Notes: generated from the sequence alone by a model not told the origin. Shown: positions 27,248 to 36,048, numbered from the stretch's first letter. The stretch is DNA of 64,000 bases from Streptomyces sp. R33 (GCF_041200175.1 NZ_CP165727.1:2951501-3015500); one strand, 5' to 3'. Made by a program: numbers and translations.

Positions 27248-27922
27248 TTACTTCTTGCGGGCCGTGGTCTTCTTCGCGGTGGTCTTGCGCGCCGTCGTCT
27301 TCTTGGCGGGCGCGGTGGTCTTCGCGGTGGCCTTCTTGGCCGCCGGAGCCGTCTTCTTGGCGGTGGCGGTGGTCTTCTTCGCCGTCGGCGCGGCCTTCTT
27401 GGCCGTGGCGGTGGTCTTCTTCGCCGTCGCCGTGGTCTTCTTCGCCGCGGCGGTCTTGGCGACCACCTTCTTGGCGGTGGCGACCTTCTTGGCGGTGGTC
27501 TTCTTGGCGACCGTGGTCTTCGCCGCCGCCTTCTTGGCGGTGGTGGCCTTCTTGGCCGCGGCCTTCTTGACCGTCGCGGAAGCTCCGCCGGAGAGGCTGC
27601 CCTTGGGCGCCTTCTTCACCGACACCTCACCGCCCTTGGGCAGCTTCTTGGTGCCCGCGACCAGGTCCTTGAAGCCCTGGCCCGCGCGGAAGCGGGGAAC
27701 AGAGGTCTTCTTGACCCGGACGCGCTCACCCGTCTGCGGGTTGCGGGCGTAGCGGGCCGGGCGGTCGACCTTCTCGAACGAGCCGAAGCCCGTGACCGAG
27801 ACCCGGTCGCCCGCGACCACAGCGCGGACCATCGCGTCCAGTACCGCGTCGACAGCGTCCGCGGCCTGCTGGCGGCCGCCCAGCTTGTCGGCAATCGCTT
27901 CTACGAGCTGCGCCTTGTTCAC
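27248..27922 (-). CDS. hup: HU-family nucleoid protein with lysine-rich tail (HupS type)
   Basis: 224 residues from the GTG at 27920-27922 (MNKAQLVEAIADKLGG). Residues 1-93 are a complete HU domain with the DNA arm (RNPQTGERVRVKKTSVPRF). Residues 100-224 are a histone H1-like tail of about 20 KK(A/T)TAK repeats. This is the two-domain HU of actinobacteria, in Streptomyces linked to spore nucleoid compaction. The tail DNA is a long imperfect tandem repeat of about 15-18 bp and is likely to vary in length. Single gene, convergent with cofC. Confidence 0.95.
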   Translation of the reverse strand: MNKAQLVEAIADKLGGRQQAADAVDAVLDAMVRAVVAGDRVSVTGFGSFEKVDRPARYARNPQTGERVRVKKTSVPRFRAGQGFKDLVAGTKKLPKGGEVSVKKAPKGSLSGGASATVKKAAAKKATTAKKAAAKTTVAKKTTAKKVATAKKVVAKTAAAKKTTATAKKTTATAKKAAPTAKKTTATAKKTAPAAKKATAKTTAPAKKTTARKTTAKKTTARKK

Positions 27923-28066
27923 GTCTTCCCCTTCGGAGACTTCGCCAGAACGAATGTGTTCAAGCTTATTTCGCACGTTAGGCGGATATATACCGCAAAT
28001 CAAACACGAAACGGGCTAATCACCCTAGTGCCGCAACGGTGTAGGTCGTTACGGAGTTCCTTCGCA

Positions 28067-28294
28067 TCAGTCGCCTTCAGGGAATCGACCCTCGTCGAGG
28101 TCCTTCATCAACCTGTCCAGGCGCCTTGCCGCATCGGCGAGATCGTGCTTCGCCGCGGCCGTGACGACCAACAGCTTCCGGGACAGCGCCATCCTTACCG
28201 CCTCGGGGACTTGCAGTGTGCGCACCTTTGCGTGTGCTTCTTTCAGCCGGTCCGCGACGAGTTCGTAGAGCTCAAGTTGACTGTCGCGTTCCAT
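28067..28294 (-). CDS. Small helical protein, function unknown
   Basis: 75 residues (MERDSQLELYELVADRLKEA...), predicted all-helical with a basic middle (VRMALSRKLLVVTAAAKHD) and acidic end. The ATG at 28292-28294 is preceded by CACAAT ending six bases before it and no Shine-Dalgarno, so a leaderless transcript is possible. I recognise it as a conserved streptomycete protein between hup and leuD, without known function. Terminator of leuCD lies just upstream. Confidence 0.75.
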   Translation of the reverse strand: MERDSQLELYELVADRLKEAHAKVRTLQVPEAVRMALSRKLLVVTAAAKHDLADAARRLDRLMKDLDEGRFPEGD

Positions 28295-28349
28295 GCACAG
28301 ATTGTGCCATCTGGGGCGAGTTGTCGCCTCACGGGGCCTCAACACACGG

Positions 28350-28381
28350 CTGTGCCCCCCGCCGGAAGGCGGGGGGCACAG
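28350..28381 (-). terminator. leuCD terminator
   Basis: Perfect 14-bp stem CTGTGCCCCCCGCC and complement with a GGAA loop, 50 bp after the leuD stop. Confidence 0.85.
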
Positions 28382-28431
28382 TGTTGTCGATGTGATCACC
28401 CGAGGGTGAATAAGCGCTGATCAGGCAGGAA

Positions 28432-29025
28432 TCAGGCCTGAATCGTGCGCGGCTTGTGGCTCGGTCGGGTGCCTTCGTAGGTGGCGATGTCCGCTTCGTT
28501 CTGAAGGGTGAGCGAGATGTCGTCGAGGCCTTCGAGGAGGCGCCAGCGGGCGTTGTCGTCGAGTTCGAACTCCGCCTCGATTCCGGCCGCGCGGACCTGG
28601 CGGGCGACGAGGTCGACGGTGATTTCGGCGGTGGGGTCGCTCTCGGTCAGCTCCCACAGCCGCTCGACGGTCTCCTGCGGGAGGACGACGGTCAGCAGGC
28701 CGTTCTTCAGTGAGTTGCCGCGGAAGATGTCGGCGAAGCGGGAGGAGATGACGGTCTTGAAGCCGAAGTTCTGCAGGGCCCAGACGGCGTGTTCGCGGGA
28801 GGAGCCGGTGCCGAAGTCGGGGCCGGCGACCAGGACGGTGGCGCCGCGGCGCTCGGGGCGGTTGGTGACGAACTCGGGGTCCTTGCGCCAGGCCTCGAAG
28901 AGTCCGTCCTCGAATCCGTCGCGGGTGATCTTCTTCAGCCAGTGGGCGGGGATGATCTGGTCGGTGTCGACGTTGCTGCGGCGCAGCGGGACGGCCCGGC
29001 CGGTGTGGGTGGTGAAGGCTTCCAT
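28432..29025 (-). CDS. leuD: 3-isopropylmalate dehydratase small subunit
   Basis: 197 residues, swivel domain of the aconitase family: [13 protein letters not shown] near 18, [17 protein letters not shown] near 68 (the substrate-binding GSSREH) and NSLKNGLL. With LeuC it isomerises 2- to 3-isopropylmalate in leucine synthesis. Starts 5 bp after the leuC stop, in the leuCD operon. Standard length with an acidic C-terminus. Confidence 0.96.
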   Translation of the reverse strand: MEAFTTHTGRAVPLRRSNVDTDQIIPAHWLKKITRDGFEDGLFEAWRKDPEFVTNRPERRGATVLVAGPDFGTGSSREHAVWALQNFGFKTVISSRFADIFRGNSLKNGLLTVVLPQETVERLWELTESDPTAEITVDLVARQVRAAGIEAEFELDDNARWRLLEGLDDISLTLQNEADIATYEGTRPSHKPRTIQA

Positions 29026-29030
29026 GGTTC

Positions 29031-30455
29031 TCAGACTCCGGCGGTCGCGTGGGCGTCGGACAGGTCGGCGGGCGAGGCCAGGTGGCCCAGTACCGCGGTG
29101 GCGGCGGCCACCTGGGGGGAGACCAGGTGGGTGCGTCCGCCCTTGCCCTGGCGGCCTTCGAAGTTGCGGTTGGAGGTGGATGCGGAGCGCTCGCCGGGCG
29201 CGAGTTGGTCGGGGTTCATGCCCAGGCACATCGAGCAGCCGGCGTGGCGCCATTCGGCGCCGGCTTCCTTGAAGACCTTGTCCAGGCCTTCTTCGACGGC
29301 CTGCAGGGCGACGCGGACGGAGCCGGGGACGACCAGCATCCGTACGCCGTCGGCGACTTTGCGGCCCTGGATGATGCCGGCGACGGCGCGCAGGTCCTCG
29401 ATGCGGCCGTTGGTGCAGGAACCTACGAAGACGGTGTCGACCCTGATGTCGCGCAGCGGCTGCCCGGCGGTCAACCCCATGTATTCCAGGGCCTTTTCGG
29501 CGGCGTGGCGCTCCGATGCGTCCTCGTACGAAGCGGGGTCGGGGACGCGGGCCGACAGGGGGGCGCCCTGGCCGGGGTTGGTGCCCCAGGTGACGAACGG
29601 GGACAGGGTGGTGCCGTCGATGACGACCTCGGCGTCGAAGACGGCGTCCTCGTCGGTGCGCAGGGTCTTCCAGTACGCGACCGCCGCGTCCCAGTCCGCA
29701 TCCTTCGGGGCGTGGTCGCGGCCCTGCAGGTAGTCGAAGGTGGTCTGGTCGGGGGCGATCATGCCCGCGCGGGCGCCGGCCTCGATCGACATGTTGCAGA
29801 TGGTCATGCGTGCTTCCATCGAGAGTTTCTCGATGGCTTCGCCGCGGTATTCCAGGATGTAGCCCTGGCCGCCGCCGGTGCCGATCCTGGCGATGATCGC
29901 CAGGATCAGGTCCTTGGCGGTGACGCCCTCGGCGAGCTCGCCGGTGACGGTGATCGCCATCGTCTTGGGGCGGGCCAGCGGCAGCGTCTGGGTGGCCAGC
30001 ACGTGCTCGACCTGGCTGGTGCCGATACCGAAGGCCAGCGCGCCGAAGGCGCCGTGCGTGGAGGTGTGGGAGTCACCGCAGACCACGGTGGTGCCCGGCT
30101 GGGTCAGGCCCAGCTGCGGTCCCACCACGTGGACGACACCCTGCTCGACGTCACCCAGCGAGTGCAGGCGCACGCCGAACTCCGCGCAGTTCCTGCGCAG
30201 CGTCTCGAGCTGGGCCCGGGAGACCGGGTCCGCGATCGGCTTGTCGATGTCGAGGGTGGGGGTGTTGTGGTCCTCGGTGGCGATGGTGAGGTCGAGCCGC
30301 CGGACCTTGCGGCCGGCCTGCCGCAGGCCCTCGAAGGCCTGGGGGCTGGTCACCTCGTGCAGCAGGTGCAGATCGATGAAGAGGAGGTCGGGCTCGCCCT
30401 CGGCGCGCCGGACGACATGGTCGTCCCAGACCTTCTCCGCGAGTGTCCTACCCAT
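29031..30455 (-). CDS. leuC: 3-isopropylmalate dehydratase large subunit
   Basis: 474 residues. The [4Fe-4S] ligands are in VGSCTNGR (about 348) and GCSMCLGMN (about 408-411); [19 protein letters not shown] is near 132. Catalyses the leucine pathway isomerisation with LeuD. The 184-bp region to ndgR holds the promoter and the palindrome at 30607-30627. A 41-codon open frame beginning at 30573 runs into the leuC start (see findings). NdgR/AreB-type IclR proteins are known to act on leuCD in Streptomyces. Confidence 0.96.
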   Translation of the reverse strand: MGRTLAEKVWDDHVVRRAEGEPDLLFIDLHLLHEVTSPQAFEGLRQAGRKVRRLDLTIATEDHNTPTLDIDKPIADPVSRAQLETLRRNCAEFGVRLHSLGDVEQGVVHVVGPQLGLTQPGTTVVCGDSHTSTHGAFGALAFGIGTSQVEHVLATQTLPLARPKTMAITVTGELAEGVTAKDLILAIIARIGTGGGQGYILEYRGEAIEKLSMEARMTICNMSIEAGARAGMIAPDQTTFDYLQGRDHAPKDADWDAAVAYWKTLRTDEDAVFDAEVVIDGTTLSPFVTWGTNPGQGAPLSARVPDPASYEDASERHAAEKALEYMGLTAGQPLRDIRVDTVFVGSCTNGRIEDLRAVAGIIQGRKVADGVRMLVVPGSVRVALQAVEEGLDKVFKEAGAEWRHAGCSMCLGMNPDQLAPGERSASTSNRNFEGRQGKGGRTHLVSPQVAAATAVLGHLASPADLSDAHATAGV

Positions 30456-30606
30456 CGCTTTCCCTCCGGCCGGCCGGTTGTGCCGGCGCTTTATAGAGAT
30501 CTGGTGCGCCTGATCGCCCGGACCCCACGCGCCGGACGACGGCTCGGACCCAGTGGTTCGTGGACCCGCACATACAGACTCGCTGGTTCTTGGAAAAATT
30601 GAACTT

Positions 30607-30627
30607 GCGTTTCACAGTGTGAGACGC
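30607..30627. promoter_or_regulatory. Likely NdgR operator between ndgR and leuC
   Basis: A 21-bp imperfect palindrome, GCGTTTCACA-G-TGTGAGACGC, with nine of ten arm positions symmetrical, 12 bp before the ndgR ATG and in the divergent leuC promoter region. IclR-family dimers bind such short palindromes. NdgR is the only regulator encoded here, so autoregulation plus control of leuCD is the simplest reading. Confidence 0.65.
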
Positions 30628-30639
30628 GAATATCGTTTC

Positions 30640-31356
30640 ATGGACAACTCTAGCGGCGTCGGCGTTCTCGACAAGGCAGCTCTGGTATTGAGCGCACTGG
30701 AGTCCGGTCCGGCCACCCTCGCCGGGCTGGTCGCGGCGACAGGGCTCGCACGACCCACGGCACATCGCCTGGCCGTGGCACTGGAACACCACCGGATGGT
30801 GGCGAGGGACATGCAGGGCCGGTTCATCCTCGGACCGCGGCTGGCGGAGCTCGCCGCCGCGGCCGGCGAGGACCGTCTGCTGGCCACGGCGGGACCGGTA
30901 CTCACCCACCTCCGTGACGTGACGGGCGAGAGCGCGCAGCTCTACCGGCGTCAGGGCGACATGCGCATCTGCGTGGCGGCCGCGGAGCGGCTTTCGGGCC
31001 TCCGGGACACCGTCCCGGTGGGCTCCACGCTCCCGATGAAGGCCGGCTCGGCCGCGCAGATCCTGATGGCCTGGGAGGAGCCCGAGCGGCTCCACCGCGG
31101 GCTGCAGGGCGCGCGCTTCACGGCGACGGCCCTGTCGGGCGTACGGCGCCGCGGCTGGGCGCAGTCGATCGGCGAGCGGGAGCCCGGCGTGGCGTCCGTC
31201 TCGGCACCGGTGCGCGGGCCGTCGAACCGCGTGGTGGCCGCCGTGTCGGTCTCCGGGCCGATCGAGCGCCTGACCCGCCACCCGGGCCGGATGCACGCCC
31301 AGGCCGTCATCGACGCGGCCGCCCGCCTGACGGAGGCCCTGCGCCGCTCCGGCTGA
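30640..31356 (+). CDS. ndgR: IclR-family amino-acid metabolism regulator NdgR
   Basis: 238 residues. Winged helix at about 5-65 (VLDKAALVLSALE, LARPTAHRLAVALEHHRM) and IclR effector domain from about 75. The sequence is nearly identical to NdgR/AreB of other streptomycetes as I recall, a regulator of leucine and other amino acid genes and of nitrogen-dependent growth and antibiotic production. Diverges from leuC. The ATG at 30640 lies directly after the operator; there is no strong Shine-Dalgarno. Confidence 0.95.
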   Translation: MDNSSGVGVLDKAALVLSALESGPATLAGLVAATGLARPTAHRLAVALEHHRMVARDMQGRFILGPRLAELAAAAGEDRLLATAGPVLTHLRDVTGESAQLYRRQGDMRICVAAAERLSGLRDTVPVGSTLPMKAGSAAQILMAWEEPERLHRGLQGARFTATALSGVRRRGWAQSIGEREPGVASVSAPVRGPSNRVVAAVSVSGPIERLTRHPGRMHAQAVIDAAARLTEALRRSG

Positions 31357-31483
31357 CCTCCCGGCCTTTCCCCACTCCCCCGGGCCCGGGGGCGCGTACG
31401 ACGCCGCACACGTCCGAACACGCGCCTCCGGGCCCGCACTTGTACCGGGCCGGTACGGGGGCGGGAGTGCGTTCGGGAACAGC

Positions 31484-31520
31484 GAAGAGGCCCTCCGCGA
31501 CGAACGCGGAGGGCCTCTTC
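31484..31520. terminator. Terminator between ndgR and the tRNA cluster
   Basis: Perfect 16-bp stem GAAGAGGCCCTCCGCG and complement with an ACGAA loop, immediately 3' of the last tRNA gene (minus strand) and 127 bp after ndgR (plus strand). Likely used from both sides. Confidence 0.85.
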
Positions 31521-31526
31521 CGTGCG

Positions 31527-31599
31527 TACCCCCGACCGGATTCGAACCGGCGCTACCGCCTTGAGAGGGCGGCGTGCTAGGCCGCTACACAACGGGGGC
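31527..31599 (-). tRNA. tRNA-Glu (CTC)
   Basis: 73 nt; acceptor GCCCCCG pairs with CGGGGGT, discriminator A, no encoded CCA. T-loop GGTTCGAATCC and anticodon CTC in CCCTCTCAAGG. Last gene of a five-tRNA cluster transcribed on the minus strand. Identical to the copies at 31708 and 31845. Confidence 0.95.
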
Positions 31600-31614
31600 T
31601 TGCTCTGTACTGCG

Positions 31615-31686
31615 CTGGGCTACCAGGACTCGAACCTAGAACAAAGGAACCAGAAACCTTCGTGTTGCCAATTACACCATAGCCCA
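31615..31686 (-). tRNA. tRNA-Gln (CTG)
   Basis: 72 nt; acceptor TGGGCTA with TAGCCCA, discriminator G, no CCA. Anticodon loop TTCTGGT gives CTG. Differs from the second copy (31945) by paired changes in acceptor and anticodon stems, which supports both as folding genes. Confidence 0.93.
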
Positions 31687-31707
31687 ATGTGGTCTATACC
31701 AGACCAG

Positions 31708-31780
31708 TACCCCCGACCGGATTCGAACCGGCGCTACCGCCTTGAGAGGGCGGCGTGCTAGGCCGCTACACAACGGGGGC
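31708..31780 (-). tRNA. tRNA-Glu (CTC)
   Basis: 73 nt, identical to the other two tRNA-Glu copies. Spacers between copies are unrelated, so only the tRNA itself is repeated. Confidence 0.95.
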
Positions 31781-31844
31781 CCTAGCGATCCTGCATCAAG
31801 ACGTCCGGGAGCTACCCAAATGGAGATCTTGCGGGAAGGATCTG

Positions 31845-31917
31845 TACCCCCGACCGGATTCGAACCGGCGCTACCGCCTTGAGAGGGCGGCGTGCTAGGC
31901 CGCTACACAACGGGGGC
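31845..31917 (-). tRNA. tRNA-Glu (CTC)
   Basis: 73 nt, third identical tRNA-Glu copy; 27 bp downstream of the first-transcribed tRNA-Gln. Confidence 0.95.
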
Positions 31918-31944
31918 AAAGCACTGCGTTACTACTGCACTGCG

Positions 31945-32016
31945 CTGGGGTACCAGGACTCGAACCTAGAATAAGGGAACCAGAAACCCTCGTGTTGCCA
32001 ATTACACTATACCCCA
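31945..32016 (-). tRNA. tRNA-Gln (CTG)
   Basis: 72 nt, first gene of the cluster in transcription order. Acceptor TGGGGTA with TACCCCA; anticodon stem AGGG/CCCT instead of AAGG/CCTT in the other copy. A CCCCCTGGGGG palindrome followed by TTGACT (minus strand) lies 10-25 bp upstream and may be the end of the HAD transcript or part of the promoter. Confidence 0.93.
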
Positions 32017-32102
32017 CCGAAAGTCAACCCCCTGGGGGGCTTTTCTTTCGAGTGGCGCCTCCGTCCGGCCTTTCGGCCCGCTCCGGCGGCGCAGAAAGAA
32101 CA

Positions 32103-32831
32103 TTACCGGATGCCTGACCGTGCTCCAAAACGGGTATCCGAGGCCAGCAGCTCCGGGAGCCGTGCGAGCCCGGCGATCCGGTGCACGCCGTCGGGGCCCG
32201 GCCCGCGTCCGCCGTCGCGGTCGAGCCAGACCGCGGTCAGCCCGGCGTCGCGGGCGCCGCGCGCATCGATCTCCGGCTGGTCCCCCACGTACGCCACGTC
32301 GCCCGGCGGCAGCCCGAGCGCCGCGCAGGCCGCCAGGAAGGCCTCTGCCTCGGGCTTGCTGACGCCCAGTTCCGCGGCGCACACGAGCACCTCGAAGCGC
32401 TCGCGCAGCCCGAGGTGGCGCAGCTTGGGGTCCTGGTTGACGGTGGAGGAGTTGGAGAGCACCCCGTGCCGGTAGCCGGCCGCGAGGGCGTCCAGTACGG
32501 GCACGACATCGGGGAACAGGGTCCAGGCGGCCTTGTAGTGCGCGACGTACCGGTCGAACCAGCCGTCGGCATCGGCCGCGCTCATCCCGGGCTCGCCGAG
32601 GAAGTCCCGCACCCGGTCGCGGCGCTGCTCCTGGAAGCCCACCTCCCCGGCGGCGAAGCGCTCCCAGTGGCGGGTGGTGATCTCCCGCCACAGCGCGAGC
32701 GCCTGCGCGGGGGAGCCGTACCGGTCGGCGATGCCCTCCTCGGCGAGCCGGCGCGCGAGGCCGGCGCTGTCCGCCCCGGTGTAGTCGAACAGGGTGTCGT
32801 CGATGTCCCACAGCACGGCGCGGATCGGCAT
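32103..32831 (-). CDS. HAD-superfamily hydrolase
   Basis: 242 residues. Motif I DIDDTLFDYTG at 9-19 (nucleophile Asp 9, acid Asp 11), motif II LSNSS near 125, motif III Lys in GVSKPEAEAF and motif IV VGDQPEIDARGARDAG. The alpha-helical cap between 20 and 95 is the C1 type, as in phosphoglycolate phosphatase and YjjG-like nucleotidases. Substrate unknown. Follows gltX on the same strand but a 22-bp-stem terminator stands between. Confidence 0.9.
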   Translation of the reverse strand: MPIRAVLWDIDDTLFDYTGADSAGLARRLAEEGIADRYGSPAQALALWREITTRHWERFAAGEVGFQEQRRDRVRDFLGEPGMSAADADGWFDRYVAHYKAAWTLFPDVVPVLDALAAGYRHGVLSNSSTVNQDPKLRHLGLRERFEVLVCAAELGVSKPEAEAFLAACAALGLPPGDVAYVGDQPEIDARGARDAGLTAVWLDRDGGRGPGPDGVHRIAGLARLPELLASDTRFGARSGIR

Positions 32832-32883
32832 ACCTCCGACGCTACGACATCGCGGGGCGCCGCCCCCGGGGTTTGCCGAAACA

Positions 32884-32933
32884 CCTCAGGGGGCGGCGGC
32901 CGGGGATCCTCCCCCGGCCGCCGCCCCCTGAGG
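32884..32933 (-). terminator. gltX terminator
   Basis: Perfect 22-bp stem starting CCTCAGGGGGCGGCGGCC with a 6-base loop, 14 bp after the gltX stop. One of the strongest hairpins in the window. Confidence 0.85.
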
Positions 32934-32947
32934 GACACGCGGATCGG

Positions 32948-34423
32948 TTACGCGGCGAGCTTGGCCAGGGCCGCGTCGATGCGGGACAGCGAGCGCTCCT
33001 TGCCCAGGATCTGCAGGGACTCGAAGAGCGGCAGGCCGACCGTGCGGCCGGTGACGGCCACGCGGACCGGGGCCTGCGCCTTGCCGAGCTTGAGCCCGTG
33101 GGCCTCGCCGGCGGTCAGGACGGCCTGCTTGAGGGACTCGGGGTCGCTCCAGTCGGCCACGTCCAGGTTGGCGCGGGCGGTGGTCAGGAGGGCCGCGGGC
33201 TCGCCCTTCATCGCCTTGTCCCAGGACGCCTGATCCTCGACCGGCTCCTTGCGGAACAGGAAGTCGACGTTGGCGGTGATGTCCGACAGGACGGTCACGC
33301 GGGTCTGGGCGTACGGCGCGATGGCCGCCCAGGCCTCGGCGTCGAAGTCCTCGGCCTCCCAGTTGGCGTGCGGGGCCTGCAGCCACGGGGTGCAGGCGTC
33401 CGCGAAGGCCTTCGGGTCCAGCAGGCGGATGTGGTCGGCGTTGATGGCCTCGGCCTTCTTGAGGTCGAAGCGCGCCGGGTTGGCGTTGACGTCCGGGATG
33501 TCGAACTTCGCCACCATCTCCTCGATCGAGAAGACGTCCTGATCCTTGGAGAAGGACCAGCCGAGGAGCGAGAGGTAGTTCAGCAGGCCCTCGGGGAGGA
33601 AACCGCGCTCGCGGTACAGGTTGAGCGAGCTCTCCGGGTCGCGCTTGGAGAGCTTCTTGTTGCCCTCGCCCATGACGTACGGCAGGTGGCCGAACTGCGG
33701 GACGCCGGTGGCGATGCCGAGCTCCATCAGCGCCTTGTAGAGCGCGATCTGGCGCGGGGTGGAGGACAGCAGGTCCTCACCGCGGAGCACGTGCGTGATC
33801 TGCATCAGCGCGTCGTCGACCGGGTTGACCAGCGTGTACAGCGGGGCGCCGTTGGCCCGCAGGATGCCGAAGTCGGAGACGTTCTCCGGGGTGACGGAGA
33901 TCTCGCCGCGGACCAGGTCCGTGAAGGTGATCGTCTCGTCGGGCATCCGGAAGCGGACGATCGAGGGGCGGTGCTCGCCCTGGTACGCCTCCAGCTGCAC
34001 CTGCGTCAGCTCGCGGCAGTGGCCGTCGTAGCCGGAGGGCTTGCCGGCGGCGCGGGCGGCGGCACGGCGCGCGTCCAGCTCCTCGGTGGTGCAGTAGCAG
34101 TCGTAGGCGTAGCCGCCGTCACGCAGGCGCTGGGCGATGTCCGCGTAGATGTCCATGCGCTCGGACTGGCGGTACGGGGCGTGCGGGCCGCCCACCTCGG
34201 GGCCCTCGTCCCAGGTGAAGCCGAGCCAGCGCAGCGAGTCGAGCAGCTGGACGTACGACTCCTCGGAGTCGCGGGCCGCGTCGGTGTCCTCGATGCGGAA
34301 GACGAACGTGCCGCCGTGGTGGCGGGCGAACGCCCAGTTGAAGAGGGCGGTCCGGACCAGGCCCACGTGGGGGTTGCCGGTCGGGGAGGGACAGAAACGT
34401 ACGCGGACGTTCGCGTTAGTCAC
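32948..34423 (-). CDS. gltX: Glutamyl-tRNA synthetase
   Basis: 491 residues. Class I landmarks: [13 protein letters not shown] at 9-21 (the HIGH-type region) and KLSKRD near 256 (KMSKS). Charges tRNA-Glu; in bacteria without GlnRS the enzyme also loads Glu onto tRNA-Gln, to be amidated by GatCAB. The GTG start overlaps the upstream FAH gene stop by 8 bp, so the two are co-translated. The tRNA-Glu/Gln cluster lies 1 kb downstream. Confidence 0.96.
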   Translation of the reverse strand: MTNANVRVRFCPSPTGNPHVGLVRTALFNWAFARHHGGTFVFRIEDTDAARDSEESYVQLLDSLRWLGFTWDEGPEVGGPHAPYRQSERMDIYADIAQRLRDGGYAYDCYCTTEELDARRAAARAAGKPSGYDGHCRELTQVQLEAYQGEHRPSIVRFRMPDETITFTDLVRGEISVTPENVSDFGILRANGAPLYTLVNPVDDALMQITHVLRGEDLLSSTPRQIALYKALMELGIATGVPQFGHLPYVMGEGNKKLSKRDPESSLNLYRERGFLPEGLLNYLSLLGWSFSKDQDVFSIEEMVAKFDIPDVNANPARFDLKKAEAINADHIRLLDPKAFADACTPWLQAPHANWEAEDFDAEAWAAIAPYAQTRVTVLSDITANVDFLFRKEPVEDQASWDKAMKGEPAALLTTARANLDVADWSDPESLKQAVLTAGEAHGLKLGKAQAPVRVAVTGRTVGLPLFESLQILGKERSLSRIDAALAKLAA

Positions 34424-35204
34424 GCTTGATCACCTTGTTGGTGAGAGTGCCGATGCCTTCGATGGTGACGGCGACCTCGTCGCCGACGTTGAGGGGGCCG
34501 ACTCCGGCCGGGGTCCCCGTGAGGATGACGTCACCGGGGAGCAGCGTCATGGCCTCGGTGATGTGGACGATGAGGTCCTCGATGGAGCGGACCATGTCGC
34601 TGGTGCGGCCGAGCTGGCGCTGTTCGCCGTTCACGGTGCACTGGATGGTCAGATCGCTCGGGTCGAGCTCGGTCTCGATCCACGGGCCGAGGGGGCAGGA
34701 GCTGTCGAAGCCCTTGGCCCGGGCCCACTGCTTCTCGCGCTGCTGGACGTCGCGGGCGGTGACGTCGTTGGCGCAGGTGTAGCCGAGGATCACGTCCTTG
34801 ACGCGCTCCTTGGGGACCTCTCGGCACATGCGGCCGATGACCACGGCGAGCTCCGCCTCGTGGTGGAGGTCCTGGGAGAAAGAGGGGTACGTGATCGGGT
34901 CGCCCGGGCCGACCACCGAGGTGGACGGCTTGAAGAAGGTGATCGGGACGTCCGGGACCTCGTTTCCGAGCTCTGCCGCGTGCTCCGCGTAGTTGCGGCC
35001 GATGGCCACGACCTTGTTCGGGAGCACGGGCGGCAGCAGCCGGACCTTGCTCAGCGGGACCTTCGTGCCCGAGAGCTCGAAGTCCGCGAACGGAATGCCC
35101 TTGATGATGTCGAGGACGAGCTCACCCTCGGCGCCGGGGGCAGTGCTGCCCTCGACCGCGCCGAACGCGACATTGCCGTCGATGGAGAACCTGGCGATGC
35201 GCAC
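34416..35204 (-). CDS. Fumarylacetoacetate hydrolase family protein
   Basis: 262 residues. FAH fold with [30 protein letters not shown], the metal-binding [12 protein letters not shown] near 108 and [13 protein letters not shown], ending [16 protein letters not shown]. Family members hydrolyse or decarboxylate acylpyruvates or oxaloacetate with Mg2+. Substrate not resolved. Overlaps gltX by 8 bp; this FAH-gltX pair is conserved in streptomycetes. Confidence 0.9.
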   Translation of the reverse strand: MRIARFSIDGNVAFGAVEGSTAPGAEGELVLDIIKGIPFADFELSGTKVPLSKVRLLPPVLPNKVVAIGRNYAEHAAELGNEVPDVPITFFKPSTSVVGPGDPITYPSFSQDLHHEAELAVVIGRMCREVPKERVKDVILGYTCANDVTARDVQQREKQWARAKGFDSSCPLGPWIETELDPSDLTIQCTVNGEQRQLGRTSDMVRSIEDLIVHITEAMTLLPGDVILTGTPAGVGPLNVGDEVAVTIEGIGTLTNKVIKRD

Positions 35205-35302
35205 GTGTTGCGTCTGCCCCTCTGTTTTTCCGCCGGCTGGAGTCTGCGTCCCCAGGCTAACGCGGCAGGCAGCGGCGCTTCGCGCTCCTTTTGCCGTGTG
35301 GC

Positions 35303-35485
35303 TTACTGCGCGGCGGCGACCGGCGCGTCCATCAGGATCGTGCGGCGCGGGTTCGCGGTCTGGGTGGGGAGCTCGACGGCGTGCTCCGGAGCCTCGGTCG
35401 CCTGCAGCTCCTCGGCGTCCTTGAGGTGCGCGAGGGTGGTGCGGCGGGGGTTGGCTATGTTGCGGAACATCATCGTCGTCTTCAC
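35303..35485 (-). CDS. Small protein with repeated ANPRRT motif, function unknown
   Basis: 60 residues from the GTG at 35483-35485 (or ATG four or five codons on). The motif ANPRRT followed by [TI]L occurs twice, IANPRRTTLAHL near residue 10-21 and TANPRRTILMDA near 43-54, flanking an acidic Glu-rich middle (KDAEELQATEAPEHAVELP). No signal peptide, membrane segment or cysteine. I do not recognise a named family. Lies 98 bp from the FAH gene on the same strand and diverges from the conservon. A two-site docking peptide or modified peptide precursor are both possible; neither is shown. Confidence 0.6.
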   Translation of the reverse strand: MKTTMMFRNIANPRRTTLAHLKDAEELQATEAPEHAVELPTQTANPRRTILMDAPVAAAQ

Positions 35486-36048
35486 GGTGTCTCGGGCCCT
35501 CGGCTCGGTTGCGGGGTGGGGGTTGTCGGATCCGTCAACCCTGTAAAGGGCAAGGCTAAACATCCGATTCCCCCGCTCAACCGGGAAGTAATGGCCACGG
35601 CTATGTGAGTTTGCTCACCCGTGACCCGGCAATACGGGCATAGCGGACGGTCAATTTAGGGTGGCGAAACGGACATTGCGCCACTGAATCAGCCATTCCG
35701 CTCCTGATCATCTCGACTGGGACACCTTGCCAGCCGCCGCGTTTGGATGGCGTAAGTCCGTTTCCTCCCGAAAGGCGGACCACATCGCGTAGTGCAGCCG
35801 TCACGGAACGTCACCGACTCCCCGGGCTGACACGCGCACCTTGTTGGAGATCCGCCACTGTGCTGGAATTCGCGGGACCGCCGCGGGAACAGCCGGCGCG
35901 CAGGTGGCGCGACACAGCGCCGCGCGCGGCGGCAAGGAGAGGGAGACGCGCCGGTCACCGACGACCACCATGGGGCCGAAAGCCCCACGACTCGACACCG
36001 TCCCACCGGTCGCCCGGCGGGACGCCTGGTCCAGAGGTTGCGACGCTA
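35486..36048. promoter_or_regulatory. 563-bp divergent region before the first conservon
   Basis: No convincing gene; the cvnA frame stays open upstream to 35743 but the translated stretch is Arg/Pro-rich with no conserved start. The left part is unusually AT-rich for the window (around 35540-35700), as expected of promoters. GTGCTGGAATTC at 35860-35871 recurs before the second conservon at 41495-41506. TGAGTTTGCTCA (35606-35617) is a short palindrome. Confidence 0.5.

Noticed and set aside
31527..31917. Three identical 73-bp repeats with 65-110-bp spacings, superficially array-like
   Set aside because: They are tRNA-Glu genes with cloverleaf pairing and unrelated spacers interrupted by tRNA-Gln; not a CRISPR array.
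35743..36048. N-terminal extension of the first CvnA by 102 residues
   Set aside because: The extension is Arg/Pro-rich, lacks a ribosome site at its start and overlaps the likely promoter region; the GTG at 36049 matches the usual CvnA beginning better.
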